From Breznakiella homolactica (lineage in GTDB: Bacteria > Spirochaetota > Spirochaetia > Treponematales > Breznakiellaceae), in NCBI RefSeq assembly GCF_016616095.2, contig NZ_CP067089.2, forward strand, positions 992,001-1,056,000: DNA of 64,000 nucleotides, read 5' to 3'. A model generated the notes under the pieces. That model ran no database searches and had not been told where the DNA came from. It was given only the letters and a program-made list of their open reading frames with translations. Positions 18,405 to 26,043 of this stretch are shown here, piece after piece (position 1 is the stretch's first letter; each line of letters begins with the position of its first letter). Both the position numbers and the translations under genes were made by a program.

Positions 18405-18515
18405 GAGAATCACCCCGCGGGATGATTCTCTCAAGACTGAGCCTCACAAGTAAGTTCGGAGTTTTTAACCTGGTAAAAAACTCCGGGACGAAAACCGCCG
18501 GCGGTTATTTTCGTC
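18405..18515 (-). repeat. three tandem stem-loops between fliL and fliM
   Basis: Three inverted repeats stand in a row on the mRNA: GACGAAAA/TTTTCGTC (18487-18515, also containing CCGCC/GGCGG and overlapping the fliL stop); CGGAGTTTTT/AAAAACTCCG (18457-18485); and GAGAATCA/TGATTCTC (18405-18430, extendable by a CCC/GGG pairing). No long T-tract follows. Likely roles are attenuation, RNase protection or processing; the sequence does not say which. Confidence 0.6.
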
Positions 18516-19068
18516 ACATTTCCATGATATCCAGCTGCGTAAATACCACCATGCGGATCTTGGCTTTTTCCAGGATCCTGGTATTCAGAGCCTCCATGAT
18601 CTCCTGCTTGAGCCGCGCCTCGTTCTCCGGCTGGAGATCCGCGGCGCTTTTTGAGTTAAAGAAACTCCGGGTAAAATCCCTCAGCTCATACAGGCGGTTG
18701 GTCAGTTCCGTCTGGGCGTTTTTATCGTTCATATCGTAGCCCAAAACCATGTTGACCACCACCGAATACGGCGTGGGGTCATTGGTACGGGTCCGCACCA
18801 CCCCAACGGCGGTAAACATGGAATACTGGGGACGGCGGCCCACGTAGGGGTCGGTTTCGGAAACCACCGTCTGGGACCGGCCGCCGCGGTTCAAAATATT
18901 GAACGTTATTACCGCCACGGTTACGATAAAAATAAGCGCCCCCAATCCAATGGCAACAAACTTAAGAATATTGGGAAGCAGAGAACCTAAACCGGAAGAT
19001 TTTTTCGGTGAGCTGTCTAATCCTACGGAGTCACCGCCATCGAGATCAAGCTCATCATCATCAGACAT
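18514..19068 (-). CDS. fliL: FliL, stator-associated basal-body protein
   Basis: A 184-residue single-pass protein that surrounds and supports the MotAB stator. An acidic N-terminus is followed by one helix at about 34-57 (FVAIGLGALIFIVTVAVITF) and a periplasmic domain (TDPYVGRRPQYSMFTAVGVV ... ELRDFTRSFFNSKSAADLQP) ending FTQLDIMEM. Good GGAGGT lies upstream of ATG 19068. It sits between motB and fliM as in other spirochaetes. A fairly AT-rich 85-nt gap before it could hold an internal promoter. Confidence 0.93.
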   Translation of the reverse strand: MSDDDELDLDGGDSVGLDSSPKKSSGLGSLLPNILKFVAIGLGALIFIVTVAVITFNILNRGGRSQTVVSETDPYVGRRPQYSMFTAVGVVRTRTNDPTPYSVVVNMVLGYDMNDKNAQTELTNRLYELRDFTRSFFNSKSAADLQPENEARLKQEIMEALNTRILEKAKIRMVVFTQLDIMEM

Positions 19069-19153
19069 GATTACAATACCTCCGATTTTATTTTTATAGT
19101 ATATGATATCTTAATTATATGCAAATCTTTATCTTTTTTTTGTGTTATGCTCA

Positions 19154-19882
19154 CTAGAGGTGTCCTTCGTCCAGAATGATAATATCCACCCGCCGGTTGT
19201 AGGCGCGGCCTTCCGCGGTCGCGTTGGAGGCGATGGGTACGGTATCGGCGAATCCCGCAACCTGGAACCGGTTTTCGTCCACACCGAGGTCGGTCAGGTA
19301 TTTGAGTACGCTGAGGGACCGCTGCACGGAAAGATTCCAGTTTGTGCCCCAGGGACCGTTCGGGTCGGTGGGTTCCGAGTCCGTATGCCCCTCTATCCTG
19401 AATTTCCGCCCCCGCAGATCATCGGAAACGAGCAGCGTCCCGAGTCTGAGCAGGATATCCCTGGTTTCCTCAATGTTTATCTGGGCGCTGGCGGGATTAA
19501 AAAACGCATCCGACGCGAGGCTTATAATCAGTCCCCGCTCATCGGAACTGACCCTGACTTTGTTGGACCGTATCTCCGGGTTGAACAGACTTATGGCTTT
19601 GGTTTTTGCCGTGGACAGGGACCGACCCCGTTCCATTGACGGAAGCTGCATTATGGTATTGCCGAGATCGGCGTTCCGGCCGCTGGAAAGGGTATTTCCC
19701 CCTTCGGACGCGCCCATACCGATATTGTTCAGCGAGGAAATCATCTGCTGGAGCTGTACTTCGTCAATTTCCGAAACATTAAACAGCGCGGCAAAGAAGC
19801 ACAGCAGCAGGGTAACCATGTCGGAGTACGTGACGATCCAGTCGCCGCCCGCTTTTTCCTCTTCCCGTTTCTTCCTCGCCAT
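19154..19882 (-). CDS. motB: MotB, stator subunit with OmpA-type anchor
   Basis: A 242-residue stator protein. The N-terminal helix includes the proton-carrying Asp in VTYSDMVTLLLCFFAALFN. The C-terminal OmpA-like peptidoglycan-binding domain (about 130-242) shows IEGHTDSEPTD and the RSLSVLKYLTDLGV, GFADTVPIASNATAEGRAYN, RRVDIII signature. Paired with motA, 5 nt upstream. Normal length for the family. Confidence 0.96.
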   Translation of the reverse strand: MARKKREEEKAGGDWIVTYSDMVTLLLCFFAALFNVSEIDEVQLQQMISSLNNIGMGASEGGNTLSSGRNADLGNTIMQLPSMERGRSLSTAKTKAISLFNPEIRSNKVRVSSDERGLIISLASDAFFNPASAQINIEETRDILLRLGTLLVSDDLRGRKFRIEGHTDSEPTDPNGPWGTNWNLSVQRSLSVLKYLTDLGVDENRFQVAGFADTVPIASNATAEGRAYNRRVDIIILDEGHL

Positions 19883-19887
19883 AATTA

Positions 19888-20670
19888 TTAATCCTTGAGT
19901 ATCTCGGATTCAACCGATTTGCGGTCCGTGGGGCTGAGGTAGGTAAGCAGCTTCATACCGAGAATCCGGGGATTGTCGCCGGCCTGTATGGAGAGAACCC
20001 CCTCGATAACCATTTCCTTGACCTGCGCTTCCATGGCGTCATGGGTTCTCAGTTTTCCCGCCATAGGAATAAACAGAACGTTGGCCATGATTGCGCCGTA
20101 CAGGGTGGTGATAAGGGCGACCGCCATGTTGGGGCCGATGGCGCTTTTGTCTTCCAGGTTTTTCATCATGGCTATAAGACCGACGACGGTCCCGATCATA
20201 CCGAGACCGGGAGCCAGGGTGGCCCAGGCGTTGACGATGCCGATTTTCGCGGCGTGGCGGCCCTGGATCTGGTTGAGTTCCGTTTCCATGAGCACCCGGA
20301 TAATTTCCGCGTCGGTGCCGTCCACCACCAGGCGCAGGCCTTTTTTCATAAACTCGTCGTCAAGGTCCTCCAGTTCTTCTTCCAGGGCCAGAAGACCTTC
20401 ACGGCGGGCTTTGTCGGAGAAAGCCATCAGCTTGGTGATAATATCTTTTTCTTTATAATCCTGAATTCTGAACACCCGGCCCAGGGTTTTGAAGATGCCC
20501 AAAGCCTCCGAAAGGGAGGCGTTCAGCATGAGGGCAAAATACGAACCGAGAACGGTCATTAAGAATGAGGGAATGTCAACGTAGGTTAATAACGATCCAC
20601 CAGAAGTTACGATGGCCATGAATATCATGGCCATTGCGCCAATAATACCTATTAGGCTCGCTATATCCAT
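19888..20670 (-). CDS. motA: MotA, stator subunit
   Basis: A 260-residue stator protein with four membrane helices: SLIGIIGAMAMIFMAIV, FLMTVLGSYFALMLNA, and the pair WATLAPGLGMIGTVVGLIAM and MAVALITTLYGAIMANVLFI. The cytoplasmic loop between helices 2 and 3 carries the charged residues that touch FliG (around DKARREGLLALEEELEDLDD). It follows flbD by 6 nt and is followed by motB. Confidence 0.96.
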   Translation of the reverse strand: MDIASLIGIIGAMAMIFMAIVTSGGSLLTYVDIPSFLMTVLGSYFALMLNASLSEALGIFKTLGRVFRIQDYKEKDIITKLMAFSDKARREGLLALEEELEDLDDEFMKKGLRLVVDGTDAEIIRVLMETELNQIQGRHAAKIGIVNAWATLAPGLGMIGTVVGLIAMMKNLEDKSAIGPNMAVALITTLYGAIMANVLFIPMAGKLRTHDAMEAQVKEMVIEGVLSIQAGDNPRILGMKLLTYLSPTDRKSVESEILKD

Positions 20671-20676
20671 AGCCGG

Positions 20677-20874
20677 CTACTCCTCATTTTTAAAACCGCC
20701 GATACGGCCGCGGTATTCAAGTATTCTGTCAATAATAACGGGTATTTTCTCCCGGACAATGATATGCTTCCCGGAAAGCATAAGCAGGGTCGTATCGGGA
20801 CACATCTCAATGGACTCGATCTGGTGGGGATTTATGTAATATTCCATTCCGTCCAAACGGGTCACTTTTATCAT
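20677..20874 (-). CDS. flbD: FlbD family flagellar protein
   Basis: A 65-residue soluble protein of the FlbD/SwrD family, beginning MIKVTRLDGMEYYINPHQIE and continuing IIVREKIPVIIDRILEYRG. In Bacillus, SwrD raises stator torque (family knowledge). It sits immediately before motA, which fits a stator-related job. It is not the Caulobacter FlbD regulator of the same name. Confidence 0.92.
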   Translation of the reverse strand: MIKVTRLDGMEYYINPHQIESIEMCPDTTLLMLSGKHIIVREKIPVIIDRILEYRGRIGGFKNEE

Positions 20875-20923
20875 TATAACACCGGAACCTGCAACAACTC
20901 CATACCAGGATGGAATTTAATAA

Positions 20924-20981
20924 TTCCATACCGGCAATTTAACGGTTTTTTCCGAAAAACCGCTGTCAAACCGGCATGGAA
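20924..20981 (-). repeat. nested inverted repeat between flgE and flbD
   Basis: The outer arms TTCCATACCGG (20924-20934) and CCGGCATGGAA (20971-20981) pair with one G-U. Inside them CGGTTTTT/AAAAACCG (20943-20950, 20955-20962) forms a second hairpin. Just outside, GGAATT/AATTCC makes an alternative pairing. It fills most of the 123-nt gap after the flgE stop. Confidence 0.55.
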
Positions 20982-20997
20982 CTAAACTTTATCATAC

Positions 20998-22398
20998 TTA
21001 CCGCTTAAGGGTTAAGAGTTCCTGCAGCAGCTGATCCGCGGTCTGTATGGTCTTTGAGTTGGCCTGGAACCCCCGCTGGGTGATGATCATGTCGGTAAAC
21101 TGCTCGGCCATGTCCACGTTGGACATTTCCAAGGTACCGGCGATGATCTTGCCTTTCCCCGCGATCCGGGCCGGGCCGATATTGGCCATCCCCGAGTTGG
21201 TGGATACCACGTAGTTGTTTTCACCGGATTTCTCAAGCCCGCCCTGGTTGGTAAAGCTCGCCAGAGCGACCTGGCCGATGGTCCGGTTGGTCCCGTTGGA
21301 GTACACCCCGGTGATGGTACCGTTCTGGTCGATCTTGAAGTTTTCAAGATATCCCATGGTATAGCCGTCCTGGATGATAGCCTTGGTGGAACTGGCTTCC
21401 GCGTACTGGGTGATGGTGTTAACCAGACCGCCCACGGTTCCGAGGTTCAGGGCGAATTCCTGGCGGACCAGTTCGCCGTCTTCCCCGGGGGTCGCCGACT
21501 GCACGTCAAAGGCCACCATCATGGTCACATCACCTTCGAGGGGTGATGTATTGCCGGCGGCGTCCACGACGCCCGCCAGGGTCCCCATGTTGGAAAAGTT
21601 CACCGTAAAGGTATTGCCTTCCCCCACCGCGGGAGCCGCGTCACCGAGACCCACTGACGTGTTGGTGGGATCCGCGAATTCCGGGTCCACCGTGACCGTG
21701 GCGGTCCAGCTGTTGTTTTCCCCGGGAACCCGGGTGAATTCCACTGACATGATATGTTCCTGGCCGAAGCTGTCGTACACCTTGATCTCGGTACCCCAGG
21801 TTCCGCGGATAGCATCCGCCTGGCTGGCGCCTTCGAGAATTTCCGGGGTCCGCTTGTCCAGGTTACAGGCAAAGTTGACCATGGTGGTTGCCCGGGCGGG
21901 ATCCTTTGACCCAACAGGAATAATGAGATCCTCCACTTCCCGGGAAACATCCATGGAGACCACTCCGTCGATTTCCCGGGCCATCCAGCCCTGGACCCGC
22001 ATACCGTTGGCGGGATTCACCAGGGTGCCGTTCTGGTCGAGCCCGAAAGCGCCCGCCCTGGTAAACATGGTCTGACTGCCGCTTTTCAGCACGAAAAATC
22101 CCGTTCCCTGGATAGCCAGGTCCGTTCCCACACCGGTGGTCTGGAGGGACCCCTGGGTGTGGATCGTATCGATGGAAGCGACCTGCATACCGAGACCGAC
22201 TTCCTTGGGGTTCACACCGCCCACATCCTCGGTGGGACGGGCGGCTCCGGACAGCTGCTGGTACAGCAGATCCTGGAAGTTGACCCGGTTCTTTTTAAAA
22301 CCCGTGGTATTGATATTGGCGATATTATTGCCGATCACATCCATTCGGGTCTGATGATTCTGAAGCCCGGCTACGCCGGAAAACATTGACCGCATCAT
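20998..22398 (-). CDS. flgE: FlgE, flagellar hook protein
   Basis: A 466-residue hook subunit. The N-terminus ([32 protein letters not shown]) and C-terminus ([20 protein letters not shown]) are the conserved D0 helices. Cys178 (NFACNLDK) and Lys165 (PVGSKDPA) occupy the positions that in Treponema denticola form the lysinoalanine bond crosslinking neighbouring hook subunits (established for spirochaetes). The double ATG at 22398 follows GAGGAG. It is exported by the FlhA/B-FliPQR gate encoded downstream and needs FlgD as cap. Confidence 0.96.
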   Translation of the reverse strand: MMRSMFSGVAGLQNHQTRMDVIGNNIANINTTGFKKNRVNFQDLLYQQLSGAARPTEDVGGVNPKEVGLGMQVASIDTIHTQGSLQTTGVGTDLAIQGTGFFVLKSGSQTMFTRAGAFGLDQNGTLVNPANGMRVQGWMAREIDGVVSMDVSREVEDLIIPVGSKDPARATTMVNFACNLDKRTPEILEGASQADAIRGTWGTEIKVYDSFGQEHIMSVEFTRVPGENNSWTATVTVDPEFADPTNTSVGLGDAAPAVGEGNTFTVNFSNMGTLAGVVDAAGNTSPLEGDVTMMVAFDVQSATPGEDGELVRQEFALNLGTVGGLVNTITQYAEASSTKAIIQDGYTMGYLENFKIDQNGTITGVYSNGTNRTIGQVALASFTNQGGLEKSGENNYVVSTNSGMANIGPARIAGKGKIIAGTLEMSNVDMAEQFTDMIITQRGFQANSKTIQTADQLLQELLTLKR

Positions 22399-22404
22399 AC
22401 CGCA

Positions 22405-22842
22405 TTACTCCTCAAAAACCTTGGTAACCTGTTCCCAATGGTAATACGTACCATTCACGAGAATCTGGGGCTCCGCGTCCCGGGTAACCGCCCGCACGGA
22501 ACCCTGTATAACCTGGTCACCCTGCACGAGTTCAACTGATTTGCCCAGGGCGGCGGTAGCTTCGCTGCCGGAAATCATATCCGCCAGCCGGGAAAAATCC
22601 CGGGCCATGTTGGTCATCTGTTCCAGGGAGGAAAACTGGGCCATCTGGGCGATAAATTCCTTGTCTTCCATGGGAGCCGTCGGGTCCTGGTGGGTAAGCT
22701 GGGTAATAAGGATTTTCATGAATTCATCCTTTCCCAGGGCCTGGCTCTGCACTTTTCCCTGATTTATTGTTTTATTGAAAGTGTCCACATCCCGGGCAAT
22801 GGCTGCCTGCTCCTGCGGACTCAGTACCGAACTAAGTTCCAT
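22405..22842 (-). CDS. flgD: FlgD, hook cap / scaffolding protein
   Basis: A 145-residue hook-cap protein. The conserved N-terminal export and assembly region LGKDEFMKILITQLTHQDPT, then APMEDKEFIAQMAQFSSLEQ is intact, followed by a short Ig-like part (GDQVIQGSVRAVTRDAEPQI). It is shorter than enterobacterial FlgD, as is usual for spirochaetes. It lies between fliK and flgE, 6 nt before flgE. Confidence 0.94.
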   Translation of the reverse strand: MELSSVLSPQEQAAIARDVDTFNKTINQGKVQSQALGKDEFMKILITQLTHQDPTAPMEDKEFIAQMAQFSSLEQMTNMARDFSRLADMISGSEATAALGKSVELVQGDQVIQGSVRAVTRDAEPQILVNGTYYHWEQVTKVFEE

Positions 22843-22854
22843 TTTTGTACTCCT

Positions 22855-24237
22855 CTAAACCAGCATGTTTACCGAACGGTCGCTTCCGACGGCAATCTCA
22901 AATCCGTTCCCCGGCCGTCCTTCGTAGTCAACCAGGGCATCGTAACTCGTAGCGGCCAGCCTCTCTGAAAAGAAGGGTCTCGCCTCCTCTCCTTTCCATT
23001 GCCGGCCGTCCCCGCCGCTTTCCGAAGAAAGAGCCATTTCCAGGGAGGCTCCGTCGAAACCGGAGTCCCGGAAGGCCTGTTCCAGGGAACGGATTTCCCG
23101 TTCAAACGCCTTGAGCGCTTCATCACTTTCAACAATGATACGCCCCGTTATCTTGTTTTCGGCCATTTCCAGGCGTATCTTAACAGTTCCCAGGGATTCC
23201 GGCCGCAGGGAAAGCTTGATAAGGCCTTCGCCGCTGTCCTTGAGCACCAGGGACGCGTGGCGGACGATATCGCTGCCGAGCCCTGTCCGGAGTTCCTGAG
23301 CCAGGGCATCCCGGAAGGTCTGGCCGGCCCGGACGTCCCGGGAATCCGAGGCTGACTCGCTCCTGGGCTGGCTGTTTTTGAGCTCCACCACTATTTCAGC
23401 GTCACTCTGGGAAGAAAAAGACGCGTCCGCAGGGGTATCACCGGAAGGTCCCGGCTGGGTGTTCGCCGGTCCGCCGGTCCTGAGATCCTGGACCTCCAGA
23501 CTTAAGCGGTCCCTGCGGCGGTCCTTTCCCTTTGCCTCATTGACGGAACCTTCTTCCGGGGAAGCCTCGGCGGTCTCCGTATCAACGATGCCTTTATGGG
23601 AAAAATCCCGGGGCTCATCCCTGAGTCCCATATCTCGGGCTGTTTTGGGGAGAAGATCCACGATTCCCTGTTTTTCGGGAGCGGCCATCTCATCTCCGGT
23701 AAAAATATCCCCGGAAATTTCTTCCGCCGCCGCCATATCCGGCGCCGGGATATTTTCGGAAAGGGAAATTTCACCGGATGGAGCTTCCTCTTCGGCGCCG
23801 CTGCGCAGGGAGAAAATCCCTTCCCCGGCATCTCCGTCCATGACGGGTTCCGTTTCGGTCAGCGCCACGGCCCCGGCCGCCGCATCCGCAGAAAGGGTTT
23901 CCCCTTCCTGCTGCATGCCCGGGAGACTGTCCCCGAGCAGGGCAGCCGGGGTTTGGCCCGGATCGGTATGGGAAATGAGTTTTAAAGCCGCTGTTTCGGC
24001 ATGTTCCGGTTCTTCCGAGCCTTCCCGGAGAGCTGTTGCATCTCCTTCCTGGGGGGCGCCGGATTCACCTTTGATGGATTTTAGAATTCCCTGGAGCAGT
24101 TTGGCGAAGCCGCCCTGCTTTTCAGTTTTTTCCGCGGTATTAGTCACACCGCCGTTATCAGGGGCTTCTGCTGTATGGGGGTGCGCCGCCGGTTCCGAAA
24201 CCGGCATCTGCTGCACCTGGGGGGATAGCTGAATCAC
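22855..24237 (-). CDS. fliK: FliK, hook-length control protein
   Basis: A 460-residue exported ruler. The first ~300 residues are acidic, low-complexity and variable. The C-terminal FliK domain at about 335-430 is recognisable (GLIKLSLRPESLGTVKIRLE, MAENKITGRIIVESDEALKA, LEQAFRDSGF). In Treponema the equivalent gene is called tap1, in Borrelia flbC. It interacts with FlhB to stop hook growth. It lies between flbB and flgD; ATG 24237. Confidence 0.92.
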   Translation of the reverse strand: MIQLSPQVQQMPVSEPAAHPHTAEAPDNGGVTNTAEKTEKQGGFAKLLQGILKSIKGESGAPQEGDATALREGSEEPEHAETAALKLISHTDPGQTPAALLGDSLPGMQQEGETLSADAAAGAVALTETEPVMDGDAGEGIFSLRSGAEEEAPSGEISLSENIPAPDMAAAEEISGDIFTGDEMAAPEKQGIVDLLPKTARDMGLRDEPRDFSHKGIVDTETAEASPEEGSVNEAKGKDRRRDRLSLEVQDLRTGGPANTQPGPSGDTPADASFSSQSDAEIVVELKNSQPRSESASDSRDVRAGQTFRDALAQELRTGLGSDIVRHASLVLKDSGEGLIKLSLRPESLGTVKIRLEMAENKITGRIIVESDEALKAFEREIRSLEQAFRDSGFDGASLEMALSSESGGDGRQWKGEEARPFFSERLAATSYDALVDYEGRPGNGFEIAVGSDRSVNMLV

Positions 24238-24285
24238 CGCCCGACCTCCTCGTCATTCGTACATGATTCCGGAGGACCGGCGGGG

Positions 24286-24918
24286 TCAGTTAAGTGATCG
24301 GGGTTTACCGGCCATCTTTCGCTGCAGTTCCGCCGCACGTTCGGGAGGCAGCAGGGAAAGCCAATACGACACCAGTGATGTCGTGCCCTCCTGCTGGGCA
24401 ATCTCCTCGGTCATCCGGAATACGTCGATGGCGTCCTGATCGTCCATTGCGGTAATAATGCCCACCGCTCGCTCCGGAGGCATACCCGTCAAATAACGCG
24501 CATTTTGCTCGACGTTTACCCTTCTATTTTCGAACTCTTGGACCATAACATTGAAGGAATTCTCCCGTTCATCGAGAACTTTCTGCCGTTCTTCCAATTC
24601 CTGGGCCATCTGCTCGATTTCTCCCAGGGAAGTCTGGATCGACTGTTCCCGGCGGTCCAGCTCGAGGCTGCGCAGGTCCAGGGCTTCCAGGCGGACGGCG
24701 AGGCGTTCGGCATCCAGGGAAAGAGCCGTATCATCGGTAAGCTCCGGCTGGGTCCGCGGCTCGAGGCCGATCAGGCGGTATACCGGGGAAAGCAGGGTTT
24801 TTGCGTCAATAACATTGAGGTAATCGAACCAGACGATACCTCCGGCGGCGAGCACAAAAATGAGCAGCAGTAAAACGATGACCCTTCCGAGTATTCGCGG
24901 CTGTCCGTAACCGGCCAT
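24286..24918 (-). CDS. flbB: FlbB, spirochaete flagellar collar protein (MotE-like)
   Basis: A periplasmic-side protein with one N-terminal membrane helix (VIVLLLLIFVLAAGGIVWF), a long coiled coil of about 75 residues and a C-terminal MgtE-N/MotE-like domain (AVGIITAMDDQDAIDVFRMT ... SLLPPERAAELQRKM). In Borrelia FlbB scaffolds the collar that recruits stators (published family knowledge). The start is set at ATG 24918, since AAGGAG lies 6 nt upstream; an in-frame ATG at 24993 lacks a site. It is the first gene of the visible operon. Genes normally upstream (flgB-fliJ) are not in this window, so the cluster is split here. Confidence 0.88.
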   Translation of the reverse strand: MAGYGQPRILGRVIVLLLLIFVLAAGGIVWFDYLNVIDAKTLLSPVYRLIGLEPRTQPELTDDTALSLDAERLAVRLEALDLRSLELDRREQSIQTSLGEIEQMAQELEERQKVLDERENSFNVMVQEFENRRVNVEQNARYLTGMPPERAVGIITAMDDQDAIDVFRMTEEIAQQEGTTSLVSYWLSLLPPERAAELQRKMAGKPRSLN

Positions 24919-24970
24919 CAGCATCTCCTTACCGGGGAAATTCGGCACAGAGACCGTCCCTCTTATGTTA

Positions 24971-25000
24971 ATAATTGTCCCTTCCGGGTCCATCCGTCAA
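24971..25000 (-). promoter_or_regulatory. weak candidate promoter for the motility operon
   Basis: On the minus strand TTGACG (24995-25000) is followed after 18 nt by AATTAT (24971-24976), 50 nt upstream of the flbB start. The -35 is good and the -10 is poor. I see no sigma-28 type TAAA/GCCGATAA pair there. Confidence 0.35.
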
Positions 25001-25007
25001 GTCATGT

Positions 25008-25181
25008 GGGGCAGCGCAGTATAACCGGTACCGGCCCCTGAAGCATGGAGATAACGGGTCCGGGGGGCCTGCCGCATGAAAACAATGCCCGCAAAGCGGG
25101 ATTGCTTTTCATGCGGCACCCCGCGTTACCGGTTTGAACCATGCTTCAGGGCCTGTTCTCCATCGCTTCCTGCGCTGCCCC
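25008..25181. repeat. fold-back repeat family, copy A
   Basis: A large imperfect inverted repeat. The outer arms GGGGCAGCGCAG/CTGCGCTGCCCC (25008-25019, 25170-25181), middle arms CCCTGAAGCATGG/CCATGCTTCAGGG (25036-25048, 25139-25151) and an inner 22-bp near-perfect hairpin (25071-25092 with 25096-25117, loop of about 3 nt) are nested. The right half shares the motif GCATGG...CGGGGTG.C..ATGAAAAG.AAT.CCGC (read on minus) with copies B and C. Together with copy B it fills the 625-nt gene-free stretch 24919-25543. No coding capacity is credible here. Confidence 0.85.
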
Positions 25182-25205
25182 GCCTTGGAAAGGTTGCTGG
25201 GTTTG

Positions 25206-25364
25206 CAGCATACCCTCCCGGAAGCGGCACAGCAGCATGGCGGAAACAAAGCAGCGCCGGGTGTCACATGAAAAGAAATACCGCCCTGTGGGATTTTTTT
25301 TCATGTGACGGGCTCCGCAGATTTGGCCTCTCTATGCTGCTGTGCTGAATATGCCGGTATACTG
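25206..25364. repeat. fold-back repeat family, copy B
   Basis: Nested inverted repeat: outer arms GCAGCATACC/GGTATACTGC (25206-25215, 25355-25364, one mismatch), middle arms CACAGCAGCAT/ATGCTGCTGTG, and inner hairpin GTCACATGAAAAGAAAT with ATTTTTTTTCATGTGAC around a CCC/GGG tip. It lies 24 nt from copy A. The left arm carries the family motif GCATGG...CCGGGTGTCACATGAAAAG.AATACCGC. Confidence 0.8.
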
Positions 25365-25379
25365 CGGTTACCCCGGGAA

Positions 25380-25408
25380 TTGACATGAAGCGGTTTATGG
25401 CTCTTAAT
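25380..25408 (+). promoter_or_regulatory. candidate promoter for 25544-29088
   Basis: A perfect TTGACA (25380-25385) and CTTAAT (25403-25408, 4 of 6) are 17 nt apart. It would give a leader of about 130 nt before the ATG at 25544. Confidence 0.5.
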
Positions 25409-25463
25409 TAATTTATAAGCCGTACATTAACCGGCAGGCCGGGCCGGAGGCTGCGTTACCGGC

Positions 25464-25519
25464 AGTGGTGCATCGACGGATTAATAACCACTTCTCCGAG
25501 TTAAAAATCGGTTAATCCG
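25464..25519 (+). promoter_or_regulatory. 5' leader with overlapping alternative stems
   Basis: AGTGGT (25464-25469) can pair with ACCACT (25487-25492), enclosing CGGATTAA (25477-25484). That segment can instead pair with TTAATCCG (25512-25519), just before the AGGAGAG ribosome site of the next gene. The two pairings interlock, giving either a pseudoknot or a switch. No known riboswitch class is recognised. Confidence 0.35.
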
Positions 25520-25543
25520 GAAGGTTTCTTTAGGAGAGACACT

Positions 25544-26026
25544 ATGAAAATCAAAGTACTGGTATTATCGGCGGTTATCGCCGTGGTTTCCGCCGCCGGG
25601 GCATTTGCCTTCGGACTTGGGGTTCAATTCAACGGAAACGTTTCGGACTCGGACTTTTCCCCGGGACTTTCCCTGGCAATCAGCTCAAGCCGGCACTCCC
25701 ATTACGCGCTTAACTGGAATTTCAGCGGTTCCACAAACATGATCGGCCTCACCGCTGATTACTGGATCCTCAATCCGAAAATCGCGGGACCCCTCAATTT
25801 CCTGCTGGGAGGCGGCCTGTACGCGAATTTCCTTTTTTCCTCCGACGATTTTGATTTCAACGCGGGCATCAGGGTACCCATCGGCGTAAACCTGCTCCTG
25901 GCGCGGAATTTCTTTGAGGTGTACGGGTATGTGGCGCCGTCCTGCGGGGTCCGGTTCTATCCGGATTTCGGATTCGACGACTTTTTCTTCCCCGTGGCTC
26001 TGGGAGTACGGTTCTGGATCGGATAA
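25544..26026 (+). CDS. small exported beta-barrel-like protein
   Basis: A 160-residue protein with a signal peptide (MKIKVLVLSAVIAVVSAAGA, cleavage near AFA). Beta-type segments with aromatic and Gly turns follow (FGLGVQFNGNVSDSD, LNFLLGGGLYANFLFSS, GVNLLLARNFFEVYGYVAPS), ending FFPVALGVRFWIG, an outer-membrane-barrel-like C-terminus. AGGAGAG is 7 nt before ATG 25544. It lies 17 nt ahead of the deaminase gene, so the two may share a transcript. No family name is assigned. Confidence 0.8.
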   Translation: MKIKVLVLSAVIAVVSAAGAFAFGLGVQFNGNVSDSDFSPGLSLAISSSRHSHYALNWNFSGSTNMIGLTADYWILNPKIAGPLNFLLGGGLYANFLFSSDDFDFNAGIRVPIGVNLLLARNFFEVYGYVAPSCGVRFYPDFGFDDFFFPVALGVRFWIG

Positions 26027-26043
26027 AAAAGGCACGGTAATTT

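Noticed and set aside
19069..19153. internal promoter before fliL (TATAAT at 19114-19119 on minus)
   Set aside because: The -10 is perfect but lies in an AT-rich gap with no convincing -35; kept as a mention only.
25076..25348. 90-codon open frame in the repeat region
   Set aside because: Lies wholly within fold-back copies A and B; Cys-rich nonsense translation explained by palindromes.
25008..25364. possible CRISPR or attachment site
   Set aside because: Only two copies, each a palindrome and not a direct repeat with spacers; no cas or integrase gene nearby.
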